A stretch of 64,000 nt of DNA from Micromonospora coxensis (GTDB taxonomy: Bacteria > Actinomycetota > Actinomycetes > Mycobacteriales > Micromonosporaceae). The stretch's first letter is position 1, and every line of letters begins with the position of its first letter. Location: positions 4,464,001 to 4,528,000 of the forward strand of contig NZ_LT607753.1 of assembly GCF_900090295.1 (NCBI RefSeq). The letters are read 5' to 3'. Made by a program: the position numbers and the translations under genes. This document shows positions 18,850-27,343 of this stretch, piece by piece. Under the pieces are notes generated by a model. It saw only the letters and a program-made list of their open reading frames with translations. It was not told where the DNA came from and did not search any database.

Positions 18850-18926
18850 CCGGTGATCTTGCACTCGTGGCCCCTGCCGGCAGGGTTGAACCGCCGCAAG
18901 GGCGACACGACGGGCGAGATCACCGG
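18850..18926. repeat. Spaced dyad with internal 14-bp palindrome in a convergent gap
   Basis: CCGGTGATCT (18850–18859) and AGATCACCGG (18917–18926) are exact reverse complements 57 bases apart. Between them lies the palindrome CCCTGCCGGCAGGG. It may serve as a bidirectional terminator, or be a dispersed intergenic repeat. Confidence 0.5.
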
Positions 18927-18946
18927 GGTCGGCGTGGTGGGGCGGG

Positions 18947-19636
18947 TCAGGTGACGGTGCGGGTGACCTTCTCGGTGGCGGTGCGGGCGTCGAGGCGGCT
19001 CGGGTCGAGATTCGCGCAGACGACGAGGCTCGTACCCGCCGACAGCGGTGCCAGCAGCCAGTCGACCGGGTCCGGGTGGCGCCCCGCGTCGATCAGCACC
19101 CGGTCGCCCGCGGTGAGACAGAGCTCCGTCGCCCTGGCCGCCGCGCGGGCCAGCAGGTCGGCGTCGCCCGGGCCGCCCTGCGGGGACGGCGTGAAGTGGT
19201 CGCCGTGGCCGCGCACCTCGCCGACGAAGTCGGCGAAGCCGGCCGGCACCTGCCGCATCGGCAACCCGAACGGGTCCAGCGCCAGGGCGTAGCGGTCGCC
19301 GGCCGACCAGGCGTCCGCCTCGGCGACCCGGCTGGCGGCGGCGAAGAGCACGTCCACGTCGCCCGGCGTGTCGGCCACCGTCAGCTTCGCCGACCAGCAG
19401 CCCAGCAGCACCGCGGCGGTCTGCCAGTGCGGCGGGAGCAGCACCGCGGCGGAGTCGCCGGGGGCCAGGGCCAGCTCGTCGACGAGCAGGTTGGCGGTCT
19501 TGGCCACCCAGTTCGCCAGCGTGGCGCCGGACAGTTCGGTGCGCTCACCGGTGGCGTCGTCGTACCAGGTCAGCAGGGGACGGGTCGGGTCGGTCGCGAT
19601 CGCGTCGGCGAAGACCCGGGCAATGTTCTCGGCCAT
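18947..19636 (-). CDS. TIGR03089 family protein (truncated ANL-ligase-like)
   Basis: Conserved actinobacterial protein of 229 residues that resembles only the N-terminal part of acyl-adenylating (ANL) enzymes: it has LTWYDDATGERTELSGATLANWVAKTANLL and AVLLPPHWQTAAVLLGCW blocks but no ATP loop (SGTTG type) and no C-terminal lysine domain. It therefore cannot be a complete ligase; its function is unknown. The start at 19636 has a TATCGT hexamer ending 8 bases upstream and no ribosome-binding site. It is convergent with acetoacetyl-CoA synthetase and divergent from the glycosyltransferase. Confidence 0.85.
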   Translation of the reverse strand: MAENIARVFADAIATDPTRPLLTWYDDATGERTELSGATLANWVAKTANLLVDELALAPGDSAAVLLPPHWQTAAVLLGCWSAKLTVADTPGDVDVLFAAASRVAEADAWSAGDRYALALDPFGLPMRQVPAGFADFVGEVRGHGDHFTPSPQGGPGDADLLARAAARATELCLTAGDRVLIDAGRHPDPVDWLLAPLSAGTSLVVCANLDPSRLDARTATEKVTRTVT

Positions 19637-19644
19637 CGACGCGA

Positions 19645-19650
19645 ACGATA
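19645..19650 (-). promoter_or_regulatory. Candidate -10 (TATCGT), leaderless
   Basis: TATCGT on the minus strand ends 8 bases before the ATG at 19636. Confidence 0.4.
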
Positions 19651-19732
19651 CGCCCCCGGTCTCCGTACTCGATGTCGATGACAAGTCGGCGTACCGTCGG
19701 GTCGCAGTCAGCGTCCGGCCCGGGCACCGGCG

Positions 19733-19738
19733 TAGGCT
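19733..19738 (+). promoter_or_regulatory. Candidate -10 (TAGGCT) for glycosyltransferase gene
   Basis: TAGGCT lies 49 bases before the GTG at 19788; the resulting leader would carry the CAAGGAG ribosome-binding site. Confidence 0.35.
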
Positions 19739-19787
19739 TGCCCGCAGTGTTGTTCCCCACAGACCCGCCAGTTCAAGGAGTCGCCCC

Positions 19788-20933
19788 GTGACCGCCGGTC
19801 GCCCGCCCCGCGTGCTCATCGACGCCACGAGTGTCCCCGCCGACCGTGGCGGCGTCGGTAGATACGTCGACGGCCTGCTCGGCGCCCTCGGCACGGTCTG
19901 CGGATCGGCGGTCGACCTGGTCGTCGTCAGTCTCCGCACCGACCTGGAGCGCTACACCCGCATGCTGCCGGGAGCGGAGGTCGTCCCCGCCCCGGCGGCC
20001 GTCGCCCACCGTCCCGCCCGCCTCGCCTGGGAGCAGACCGGCCTGCCGCTGCTCGCCCAGCAGGTCGGCGCCGAGGTGCTGCACTCGCCCTTCTACACCT
20101 GCCCGCTGCGGGCCGGATGTCCGGTCACGGTCACCGTGCACGACGCGACCTTCTTCACCGAGCCGGAGCACTACGACAAGTCCCGCCGGACGTTCTTCCG
20201 CAGCGCGATCAAGACGTCGCTGCGCCGCGCCGACCGGGTGATCGTGCCGAGCAAGGCCACCCGCGACGAGCTGATCCGGCTCCTCGACGCCGACCCCACC
20301 CGGATCGACGTGGCCTACCACGGCGTCGACCACGCGGCCTTCCACGCCCCCGGCGACGAGGAGAAGGCCCGGGTCCGGGCCCGGCTCGGGCTCGGCGGGA
20401 GCAGCTACGTCGCCTTCCTCGGGGCGAAGGAGCCGCGCAAGAACGTGCCCAACCTGATCCGGGGCTGGGCCCGCGCGGTGGCCGACCGGGAGGACCCGCC
20501 GGCCCTGGTGGTCGCCGGCGGCCAGGGCCACGACGACGACATCGACCGCGCGGTGGCCGAGGTCCCGTCGCACCTGCGGCTGCTGCGCCCCGGCTACCTG
20601 CGCTACGCCGACCTGCCCGGGTTCCTGGGCGGGGCGCTGGTGGCGGCCTACCCGTCGTACGGCGAGGGCTTCGGGCTGCCGATCCTGGAGGCGATGGCGT
20701 GCGCCGCCCCGGTGCTGACCACCCCGCGCCTCTCCCTGCCCGAGGTGGGCGGGGACGCGGTCGCCTACACCAGCGAGGACCCGGACCAGATCGCCACCGA
20801 CCTCGCCGCCCTCCTGGACGACGAGCCGCGCCGGTTGTCGCTGGCCAAGGCGGGCTTCGACCGGGCGAAGGAGTTCACCTGGGAGTCCAGCGCGGAGGTG
20901 CACATCGCCGCGTGGAGCCGGGCACGGTCCTGA
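19788..20933 (+). CDS. Glycosyltransferase family 4 (GT-B fold)
   Basis: Retaining sugar transferase of 381 residues. The N-terminal RGGVGRYVDGLL glycine loop, the TVHDATFF block, the YVAFLGAKEPRKN donor-domain start and the C-terminal PSYGEGFGLPILEAMACAAPVL motif with its two Glu residues mark a GT4 enzyme. GTG 19788 is preceded by CAAGGAG. Manc-type GDP-mannose synthesis follows 52 bases downstream on the same strand, so a mannose donor is a reasonable but unproven guess, for example for cell-wall or glycolipid mannosylation. Confidence 0.88.
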   Translation: MTAGRPPRVLIDATSVPADRGGVGRYVDGLLGALGTVCGSAVDLVVVSLRTDLERYTRMLPGAEVVPAPAAVAHRPARLAWEQTGLPLLAQQVGAEVLHSPFYTCPLRAGCPVTVTVHDATFFTEPEHYDKSRRTFFRSAIKTSLRRADRVIVPSKATRDELIRLLDADPTRIDVAYHGVDHAAFHAPGDEEKARVRARLGLGGSSYVAFLGAKEPRKNVPNLIRGWARAVADREDPPALVVAGGQGHDDDIDRAVAEVPSHLRLLRPGYLRYADLPGFLGGALVAAYPSYGEGFGLPILEAMACAAPVLTTPRLSLPEVGGDAVAYTSEDPDQIATDLAALLDDEPRRLSLAKAGFDRAKEFTWESSAEVHIAAWSRARS

Positions 20934-20973
20934 CCGTACGGCCGACCCCGCTTCCCGCCTGTGCCGGTTCGGG

Positions 20974-20979
20974 CATGAT
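20974..20979 (+). promoter_or_regulatory. Candidate -10 (CATGAT) for manC
   Basis: CATGAT ends 6 bases before the ATG at 20986. Confidence 0.35.
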
Positions 20980-20985
20980 GTGCTG

Positions 20986-22077
20986 ATGCTCTACGCCGTC
21001 ATCCCGGCGGGTGGCAGCGGCACGAGGTTGTGGCCGCTGTCCCGCGCGGGGCATCCCAAGTTCCTCCACCCGCTCACCGGCACCACGGCGTCGCTGCTCC
21101 AGGCGACGGTGGACCGGTTGGCGCCGTTGACCACGCCGGAGCGGATCCTGGTCGTCACCGGGGCCGCCCACGCGGCGGCGGTGGCCCGGCAGCTGACCGG
21201 GCTGCCCGAGGAGAACATCCTGGTGGAGCCCTCGCCCCGGGACTCCTGCGCGGCGATCGCGCTGGCCGCCGCGGTGATCGCGCAGCGCGACCCGGACGCG
21301 GTGATGGGCTCCTTCGCGGCCGACCACCTGATCCGCGACGCCGACGCCTGGGTGGAGACGGTCCGCGCGGCGGTGCGCGGCGCGGAGCAGGGGCTGCTGA
21401 TGACGGTGGGCATCACCCCGACCCGCGCGGAGACCGGCTACGGCTACCTGGAGACCGGCGAGCCGACCGGTGACGGTCCGCTGCGTCCGGTCGCCGAGTT
21501 CAAGGAGAAGCCGGCCGCGCCGGTCGCCGAGGCGTACCTGCGCTCCGGACGGCACCTCTGGAACGCCAGCATGTTCGTCTGGCGGGTGGACGTCTTCCTC
21601 GCCGAGCTGGCCCGTCAGCAGCCGGCGCTGCACGCCGGGGTCGTCGCCATCGCCGCCGCCTGGGGCACCCCGGAGCAGGACGACATCCTCGGCACGGTCT
21701 GGCCCACGCTGCCGAAGATCTCGGTGGACTACGCGGTGATGGAGGGCGCGGCGACCGCCGGCCGGGTGGCGACGGTCCCCGGCGACTTCGGCTGGAACGA
21801 CGTCGGCGACTTCCACACCCTAGGCGAGGTGCTCCCCGCCGACGAGGCGGGCAACGTCGTCCTCGGCGCCGACGGCAAGCCCGACGTGCTGTTGCACGAC
21901 GCCCACGACCTGGTGGTGGTGCCGCAGTCCGGCCGGCTGGTGGCCGCGCTCGGGGTACGGGACCTGATCGTGGTGGACACCCCGGACGCGGTGCTGGTCT
22001 GCCCCCGCGACCGCGCCCAGGACGTCAAGGCGCTGGTCGACGAGCTGAAGGCGCGTGGCGAGGAGGGCCTGGTCTGA
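20986..22077 (+). CDS. manC: Mannose-1-phosphate guanylyltransferase
   Basis: Makes GDP-mannose from mannose-1-phosphate and GTP; 363 residues, so it has only the nucleotidyltransferase module plus a short beta-helix and lacks the phosphomannose isomerase domain of bifunctional ManC. The AVIPAGGSGTRLWPLSR signature is at the extreme N-terminus, and the FKEKP, NASMFVW and PKISVDYAVME blocks are intact. The ATG at 20986 is preferred over the GTG two codons earlier because of the 6-base spacing from CATGAT. It corresponds by position to the mycobacterial manB/Rv3264c gene (from memory). Confidence 0.93.
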   Translation: MLYAVIPAGGSGTRLWPLSRAGHPKFLHPLTGTTASLLQATVDRLAPLTTPERILVVTGAAHAAAVARQLTGLPEENILVEPSPRDSCAAIALAAAVIAQRDPDAVMGSFAADHLIRDADAWVETVRAAVRGAEQGLLMTVGITPTRAETGYGYLETGEPTGDGPLRPVAEFKEKPAAPVAEAYLRSGRHLWNASMFVWRVDVFLAELARQQPALHAGVVAIAAAWGTPEQDDILGTVWPTLPKISVDYAVMEGAATAGRVATVPGDFGWNDVGDFHTLGEVLPADEAGNVVLGADGKPDVLLHDAHDLVVVPQSGRLVAALGVRDLIVVDTPDAVLVCPRDRAQDVKALVDELKARGEEGLV

Positions 22078-22195
22078 CGGCTGCCACCGGGCGGCGGCAC
22101 GGGCCTGCCGGGGTGGCGCGACGACCGGTCGGGCGACGGGTCGGGCCCGGACCGGCGGCGGGTCGGGGAAGCGGACCGTCAGCGGGCCGCCGGGG

Positions 22196-22801
22196 TCAGG
22201 AGGCTGTCGCGCGGCGGGCCAGGGCGGCCAGCGCCGGCGCGACGAGCTGCACCGTCCCGCCGGCCAGCGGCTCGGGCAGCCGGTCCGGCGGGAACCAGCC
22301 CAACGCCTCGGACTCGTCGCTGACCCGCTCGACCGCCCCGGGCGGGGCGAAGACCGCGAAGCGTACGTCGTGGTGCAGCGAGCCGCCCTGGCAGCCGACC
22401 CGGTGGATGTCCACGTCGATCGGCACCGGGTCGACCACCAGGCCGGCGATGCCCGACTCCTCGGTCGCCTCGCGCAGCGCGGCGGCGGCCAGTGTCCGGT
22501 CGGTCTCCTCGCAGTGCCCGCCGAGCTGCACCCACCGGTGGAACTTGCCGTGCAGGCAGAGCAGCACCCGGGAACCGGTGCTGTCGAGGACCAGCGCGCT
22601 GGCGGTGACGTGACCGGGCAGGTGGCTCCGGTCCGTCGCCACCGGGCCGGCGGCGAGCAGGTCGAGGGTGCGCCCGGCCGCCTCGGCGGCCGCCGGGCTG
22701 GTCGGCGTCCAGCCGGTGAGCACCGCGACCGCGTCGGCGTGCAGCGCGGAACGACGGTCGGTGGGGCCGGCGGTACGTGGGGCGGGGGAGGTGTCTGGCA
22801 C
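22196..22801 (-). CDS. Nudix hydrolase
   Basis: Predicted nucleoside-diphosphate-linked hydrolase of 201 residues. The Nudix box lies at about residues 95–118 (GHCEETD…REATEESG), with Asp replacing the first Glu and one extra residue before REATEE, a variant common in actinobacterial members. Before it are about 60 residues of helical sequence. The GTG start is preceded by TAGAGT ending 6 bases upstream, suggesting a leaderless message. It is convergent with manC and divergent from the next gene. The substrate cannot be inferred. Confidence 0.87.
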   Translation of the reverse strand: MPDTSPAPRTAGPTDRRSALHADAVAVLTGWTPTSPAAAEAAGRTLDLLAAGPVATDRSHLPGHVTASALVLDSTGSRVLLCLHGKFHRWVQLGGHCEETDRTLAAAALREATEESGIAGLVVDPVPIDVDIHRVGCQGGSLHHDVRFAVFAPPGAVERVSDESEALGWFPPDRLPEPLAGGTVQLVAPALAALARRATAS

Positions 22802-22840
22802 CCCGACACTCTACGAGCGCCGGCTCCGTACCCTGGCCCG
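22802..22840. promoter_or_regulatory. Divergent leaderless promoter pair
   Basis: Minus-strand TAGAGT (22813–22808) ends 6 bases before the Nudix GTG at 22801, and plus-strand TACCCT (22829–22834) ends 6 bases before the GTG at 22841. The gap is only 39 bases. Confidence 0.5.
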
Positions 22841-23878
22841 GTGACCTTGCGACTCGTCGAGTTCGTCGTGGCCGGCAACGAGGCCAGCGACCTGCTGCCG
22901 GTCCGCTCCTCGGCGGTGCTGCGCGCCCACCGGGCCCGGCGCGGCTTCTGGACCGTGCTCGACGAGGGCCCGGTGGAGCGCTGCCTGGCCCTGCTGCTGG
23001 AACTCGAGGACGGCGAGTGGGTCGCGCACCACGTGCCGGCCGACGCGGGGCCGGAGAACGGCCGCACCGAGGACGGCGAGGCGCTGGCGCACCACGACGG
23101 CTGGGTGTACGTCTTCGGCTCGCACTTCGGTTCGAAGGGCGGCCCGCTGCGCCCCCGCCGCGCGTTCGTGGCCCGGTTCCGGGAGGACGACGCGGCCCTC
23201 GCGACGCTGCCGGTGCGGGTGGTGCGCAACAGCTTCCGGGTGCACCGCGCGGTCAACGACGCCCTGGCGAAGGCGCCGTTCGCCCCGTTGACCCCGGGGG
23301 AGCGGGTGCGCAGCCGGTTCATCGTCGAGACGCGGACCCGGGGGACCGTCCGGGCGAAGAGCTGGGTGAGCCGGCTGGCCGAGGACGACCTGCCGCTCAA
23401 CGTGGAGGCCGCCGCGTTCGCGCCGGACGGCACCGTGCTGCTCGGGCTGCGGTTCCCGGTGACGGCCGAGGGGGAGCCGATCCTGGTCGAGCTGTCCGGG
23501 GTGCCGGAGATGTTCACCGGCGGGCAGTGGCCCCGCGCCGGCCGGGCGTACGCGCTGACCGGCGTGACCCCGCCCGGCGCCCTGGTCGGCTTCCGGGCCG
23601 TCACGCCCACGCCCGACGGCGGGTACGCGGCGGTGGTCGGGTCGATCGACGCCCTCGGCAAGGGTTCGGTGCTGCTGGACGACCACCCGCAGGGCGGTGA
23701 GGTGACCTCCCGGCACGTCCGGTTCCGCTGGCGGCCGGGCGCCGACGAGCACCGGATCGCCGGGGAGGTAGTGGCCGACCTGGCGCCGTTCCACCACGTG
23801 GAGGGCCTGGCGGAGGCGGACGGTGCCTGTTTCTACGTCACCGACGAGGACCACCGGGTGGCGCTCTGGATCGGCTGA
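22841..23878 (+). CDS. Conserved hypothetical protein, possibly beta-propeller-like
   Basis: Unrecognised cytosolic protein of 345 residues. There is no signal peptide or membrane segment. It contains repeated strand-turn patterns (DGEWVAHHVPAD, DGTVLLGLRFPV, DGGYAAVVGS, EGLAEADGACFYVTDED) compatible with a beta-propeller or DUF3616-like fold, with an HHVEGL block near the end. No catalytic motif is obvious. It appears leaderless (TACCCT at 22829) and ends in a large nested hairpin. Confidence 0.75.
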   Translation: MTLRLVEFVVAGNEASDLLPVRSSAVLRAHRARRGFWTVLDEGPVERCLALLLELEDGEWVAHHVPADAGPENGRTEDGEALAHHDGWVYVFGSHFGSKGGPLRPRRAFVARFREDDAALATLPVRVVRNSFRVHRAVNDALAKAPFAPLTPGERVRSRFIVETRTRGTVRAKSWVSRLAEDDLPLNVEAAAFAPDGTVLLGLRFPVTAEGEPILVELSGVPEMFTGGQWPRAGRAYALTGVTPPGALVGFRAVTPTPDGGYAAVVGSIDALGKGSVLLDDHPQGGEVTSRHVRFRWRPGADEHRIAGEVVADLAPFHHVEGLAEADGACFYVTDEDHRVALWIG

Positions 23879-23890
23879 CCGGCGGAGGTC

Positions 23891-23953
23891 GACGCCCGGG
23901 TGACACCTCTGCGGAACTGGGGCCGCAGACCCTCGTGGTGCCGCCCGGGCGTC
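23891..23953 (+). terminator. Nested hairpin terminator
   Basis: Outer arms GACGCCCGGG (23891–23900) and CCCGGGCGTC (23944–23953) enclose CACC/GGTG and an inner perfect 7-bp stem TCTGCGG (23908–23914) with CCGCAGA (23923–23929). It begins 12 bases after the stop. Confidence 0.6.
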
Positions 23954-24151
23954 GCGTCCACCCGGCCCCCGTGATCCGGGCGCGTGACGGGAGCGATCCC
24001 GTGCGCGCCCAACCGGGCAGTAGGAGCATGCCAAGCGACGGCCGGGCCCGTCGAGGAGTTTCAGCTCACGCTTAAAAATGCAGGTAAGTTCCGCACGGTA
24101 CAGTGCAGAAGGTCGGCGGGCGTCCCTCTGCCCGCCCTCGGGAGCGCCGCC

Positions 24152-25150
24152 ATGCTGACGATCCACTTCTCTCCGGAGGACATCCTCCGGACCCGGATGG
24201 CCCCGGCCGCGGACCCGGTCTGGGAGCTGGTACTCAGCCTGCACCTGCTTCAGGGGCGCAGCAGCGACCCGTTGATGGCGCACTGGCGTCAGGGGGTGGC
24301 CCGCGAACTGCGTCGCGACGCCGCCTCGGAGCGGCTGCGGCTGCTCTTCGCGCTCAACCCGCCCCAGGGGTACTTCCCCGACTTCCTCACCCCGTACGAC
24401 AGCGTGGAGGGGTTCGAGGCGGGGCTGGAGGCCGTCCGGTCCACCCCGGCCGGGATCCTGCACCGGGACCTCACCGTGCTGGCCGGCGCGAACACCCTGC
24501 CCTCGTCGGCCGCCGCGCTGGCCCGGGGCGAGTCGGAGGTGCTGCGACACCTGACCGAGTCGATGTCCCGGTACCGGTCGGTGGCGCTGCGGCCGTACTG
24601 GGGGCGGATCCAGGCGGCGGTGGAGGCGGACCGGACGCGCCGGGCCCGCGCCCTGCTCGACGGCGGCGTGGAGGGCCTGCTCAACAGCCTGCGCCCCACG
24701 ATGAGCTGGAAGTCCGACCGGCTGGAGATCCACGGGTACCCGGACAGCCGGGAGCTGTACCTGGACGGGCGCGGGTTGCTGCTGGTGCCCTCGTTCTTCT
24801 GTGCGCGTACCCCGGTGGCCCTGCTCGACCCGGCGCTGCCGCCGGTCCTGGTCTACCCGGTGGACCGGCTGGGTGGGCTCGTCCCCGGGGACAGCGCCGG
24901 CGGGGCCGGGAACGGGGCCGGCCGGGAGGCGCTCGCGGCGCTGCTCGGGCGGACCCGGGCCGCCGTGCTGGAGGCCAGCGACGACGGCTGCACCACCGGG
25001 GAGATGGCCCGCCGGCTGCACATCTCACCGGCGGCGGCCAGCCAGCACACCGCCGTGCTCCGCAAGGCCGGGCTGCTGGTGAGCCAGCGGGACCGCAACA
25101 CCGTGCTGCACACCCTCACCCCGCTCGGCCGGGCCATGCTCGACGCCTGA
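24152..25150 (+). CDS. ArsR-type winged-helix regulator with N-terminal DUF5937-like domain
   Basis: DNA-binding regulator of 332 residues. The C-terminal 75 residues form an ArsR winged helix (TTGEMARRLHISPAAASQHTAVLRKAGLL, then an RDRNTVLHTLTPLG wing). The long N-terminal domain (FSPEDILRTRMA… to about residue 240) is the actinobacterial DUF5937 type; its ligand is unknown. No metal-binding ELCVC motif is present, so it is unlikely to be a metal sensor. The ATG is preceded by GGGAG. The upstream 270 bases contain the most A/T-rich stretch of the neighbourhood (24068–24110), probably its promoter. No target gene adjoins on the same strand. Confidence 0.85.
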   Translation: MLTIHFSPEDILRTRMAPAADPVWELVLSLHLLQGRSSDPLMAHWRQGVARELRRDAASERLRLLFALNPPQGYFPDFLTPYDSVEGFEAGLEAVRSTPAGILHRDLTVLAGANTLPSSAAALARGESEVLRHLTESMSRYRSVALRPYWGRIQAAVEADRTRRARALLDGGVEGLLNSLRPTMSWKSDRLEIHGYPDSRELYLDGRGLLLVPSFFCARTPVALLDPALPPVLVYPVDRLGGLVPGDSAGGAGNGAGREALAALLGRTRAAVLEASDDGCTTGEMARRLHISPAAASQHTAVLRKAGLLVSQRDRNTVLHTLTPLGRAMLDA

Positions 25151-25166
25151 GCCGGCCGTGGGCGCC

Positions 25167-25187
25167 CAGGGACCCGCGCCGTCCCTG
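25167..25187. terminator. Convergent hairpin
   Basis: CAGGGAC (25167–25173) pairs with GTCCCTG (25181–25187) over a 7-base loop between the ArsR gene (+) and cofE (-). Confidence 0.5.
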
Positions 25188-25210
25188 CCGGCCGGCCCGC
25201 CTGCCGGGTG

Positions 25211-26299
25211 TCAGATCGCCAGGCAGGCGCTGGCCGTGCTGCCCGCGGGCGGGGGCAGCAGCGCGGACGGCACGCCCTCGGCGGCCAACGCGGTGCGCAG
25301 CCGCTGCACGTCGGCGCCGAAGCGCACCAGGTCGGCCCGGTCGATCGGGGTGGGCGCCGCGCCGAGGACCAGCCCGGTGGCCTGCTCCGGCCAGCCGGGC
25401 ACGCTCGCCACCAGTCCGGCGCGTACCTCGTCGTCGGTGACGTGGGTGAAGGCGGTGCCGGGCGCGACCACCTCGGCCACGGCGGCGATCGCCCGGGCCA
25501 CCGCCGCCGGATCGGCCGGCGTCGCCCCGGGCCCGTCGGCCAGGGTCGCGGCCTCCCGCAGCCCGGCGGCCTTCGCCTCGGCCGTGCCGAGGGAGAAGAG
25601 GTCCAGCGCCGCGTCCCGGATCAGGGTGGCCGCGCCGCCGCCGTCGTCGATCCGGCCGGCGGCCAGGTAGCCGCGGACCACCGCGACCGGGACCTGGTCG
25701 CACTTGCCCTTGATCAGCTCACCCGCGCCGGCCAGCTCGTCCACCACGGCCATCTGGGTCAGTTGCAGCTCGTTGCCGTACGGGTCGACCTCGCCCCGGT
25801 GGTCGCGCAGGGCGGACATCCCGGCCACCCCGAGCGCGACGTCGGTGAGTCCGTTGCGCCAGGGCCGGCCCATCGTGTCGCTGACGATGACGGCGACGTC
25901 CAGCTCGTAGCGCTCGCGCAGCGCGGCCCGCAGCGCCCGGGCGGAGGCGTCCGGGTCCTCGGGGAGCAGCACCAGCCGGGTCTTGCCGACGTTGGAGGCG
26001 TCGATGCCGGCGGAGGCCATCACGAAGCCGTGGTGGGTCTGCACGATCCGGGTCGCGCCCCGGGTCGCCACCACCCGCGCGGTCTCGCCGGCCAGCACCT
26101 CGTCGCGGGCGGCGAGCCGCTCCGGCCCGTCCGCCGGCACGTCGACGAGGCGTCCCTCCGCCTTGGACACGATCTTGCTGGTGACGACCAGCACGTCGCC
26201 GTCGCGCAGCCACGGCGCGGCGGTCGCGATCAGCGCCGCCAGGTCGTCGCCCTCGGTCACGTCGCCGATGCCGAGCACCGGCAGGATCTCCAGCCTCAC
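25211..26299 (-). CDS. cofE: Coenzyme F420-0:L-glutamate ligase (CofE/FbiB N-terminal type)
   Basis: Adds glutamate residues to F420-0. The CofE core spans residues 1–250 (LPVLGIGDV, VVTSKIVSKAEGR, VIVSDTMGRPWRNGLTDVALG, DPYGNELQLTQMAVVDELAGAGELIKGK). The protein is 362 residues, but the roughly 110 residues after the core are not the FMN-dependent nitroreductase domain of mycobacterial FbiB (about 200 residues), so the dehydro-F420-0 reductase must be elsewhere. Its GTG start at 26299 overlaps the cofD stop (GTGTGA), so the two are translationally coupled. The last residues include Cys and Ala with no recognised motif. Confidence 0.92.
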   Translation of the reverse strand: MRLEILPVLGIGDVTEGDDLAALIATAAPWLRDGDVLVVTSKIVSKAEGRLVDVPADGPERLAARDEVLAGETARVVATRGATRIVQTHHGFVMASAGIDASNVGKTRLVLLPEDPDASARALRAALRERYELDVAVIVSDTMGRPWRNGLTDVALGVAGMSALRDHRGEVDPYGNELQLTQMAVVDELAGAGELIKGKCDQVPVAVVRGYLAAGRIDDGGGAATLIRDAALDLFSLGTAEAKAAGLREAATLADGPGATPADPAAVARAIAAVAEVVAPGTAFTHVTDDEVRAGLVASVPGWPEQATGLVLGAAPTPIDRADLVRFGADVQRLRTALAAEGVPSALLPPPAGSTASACLAI

Positions 26300-27246
26300 A
26301 CCAGCTCCAACGCGGCCCGGACCAGCTGCGCTGTCGCCGCCTCGTCGGTCATCCGCAGCGGCGCGGCGCGGACCGTCGTCCCCGGCACCACCGTGCCCTC
26401 GTCCTCCGGCGCGACCAGCCAGGCGTCGAGCAGCCCGCCCTCGCTCCGTCCGCCGTACAGCCGGCCCACCCCGGCCGCGCTGCACTCCACACCGAGCACG
26501 GACAGGCAGCGGTCGGCCATCCCCCGGACCGGGGCGCCGCCGATGATCGGCGAGACGCCGACGACCGGGGCGGGACCCTGGGCGACCGCGTCGCGCAGGC
26601 CCGGCACGGCCAGCACCGGGGCGACGCTGACCACCGGATTGCTCGGCGCGATCAGCACCACGTCCGCGTCGGCGATCGCCTCCAGCACCCCGGGGGCCGG
26701 CTTCGCGCTCTCCGCGCCGACGAAGACGAACCGGTGGGTGGGGATGTCCGCCCGGTGGCGCACCCACCACTCCTGGAAGTGGATCGCCCGCTGGCCCTGC
26801 TCCCCGTCGACCACCACGTGCGTCTCCAGGCGGTCGTCGGTGGCCGGCAGCAGGCGTACGCCGGGCTGCCAGCGGGTGGCCAGCGCCGCCGTCACCTCGG
26901 ACAGCGGGTACCCGGCGTTGAGCATGGTGGTCCGCACCAGGTGGGTGGCGATGTCCTTGTCCCCGAGGCCGAACCAGGTGGGCTCGGCGCCGTACGCGGC
27001 CAGTTCCGCCTTGACCGTCCAGGTCTCACCGACCCGGCCCCAGCCCCGTTCCGGGTCGGCCCCGCCGCCCAGGGTGTACATGACGCTGTCCAGGTCCGGG
27101 CAGACCTTGAGCCCGTGCAGGAGCAGGTCGTCGCCGACGTTCACCACGGCGGTCACCTCGACGTCGCCCACCTCCCGGGCGTACGCCCGGACGCCGAGCA
27201 GGAACCGGGCACCGCCGATGCCGCCGGTCAGAACCACGATGCGCAT
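26296..27246 (-). CDS. cofD: 2-phospho-L-lactate / phosphoenolpyruvyl transferase (CofD/FbiA)
   Basis: Transfers the lactyl- or enolpyruvyl-phospho-guanosine donor to Fo to make (dehydro-)F420-0; 316 residues, normal for FbiA. The N-terminal VVLTGGIGGARFLLG loop, the NVGDDLLLHGLKVCPDLDSVMYTLGG block and the LIAPSNPVVSVAPVLAVPGLRDA block identify CofD. ATG 27246 is used because GAGGA precedes it at a normal distance; an in-frame ATG three codons earlier is possible. It is the first gene of the cofD–cofE operon and is divergent from the membrane protein gene. Confidence 0.94.
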   Translation of the reverse strand: MRIVVLTGGIGGARFLLGVRAYAREVGDVEVTAVVNVGDDLLLHGLKVCPDLDSVMYTLGGGADPERGWGRVGETWTVKAELAAYGAEPTWFGLGDKDIATHLVRTTMLNAGYPLSEVTAALATRWQPGVRLLPATDDRLETHVVVDGEQGQRAIHFQEWWVRHRADIPTHRFVFVGAESAKPAPGVLEAIADADVVLIAPSNPVVSVAPVLAVPGLRDAVAQGPAPVVGVSPIIGGAPVRGMADRCLSVLGVECSAAGVGRLYGGRSEGGLLDAWLVAPEDEGTVVPGTTVRAAPLRMTDEAATAQLVRAALELV

Positions 27247-27299
27247 GCCGTCCATCCTCGCGTACGCGACGCCTGCGTTCGGCCGGTGGTCCGGGAGAC

Positions 27300-27305
27300 T
27301 AGGCT
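27300..27305 (+). promoter_or_regulatory. Candidate -10 (TAGGCT)
   Basis: TAGGCT in the cofD–27344 divergent gap; a transcript from here would have a leader of about 32 bases containing the GAGGGAGAA ribosome-binding site. Confidence 0.35.
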
Positions 27306-27343
27306 CACGTCGGCATCTGTCCGTTTCGCCCGAGGGAGAACTC

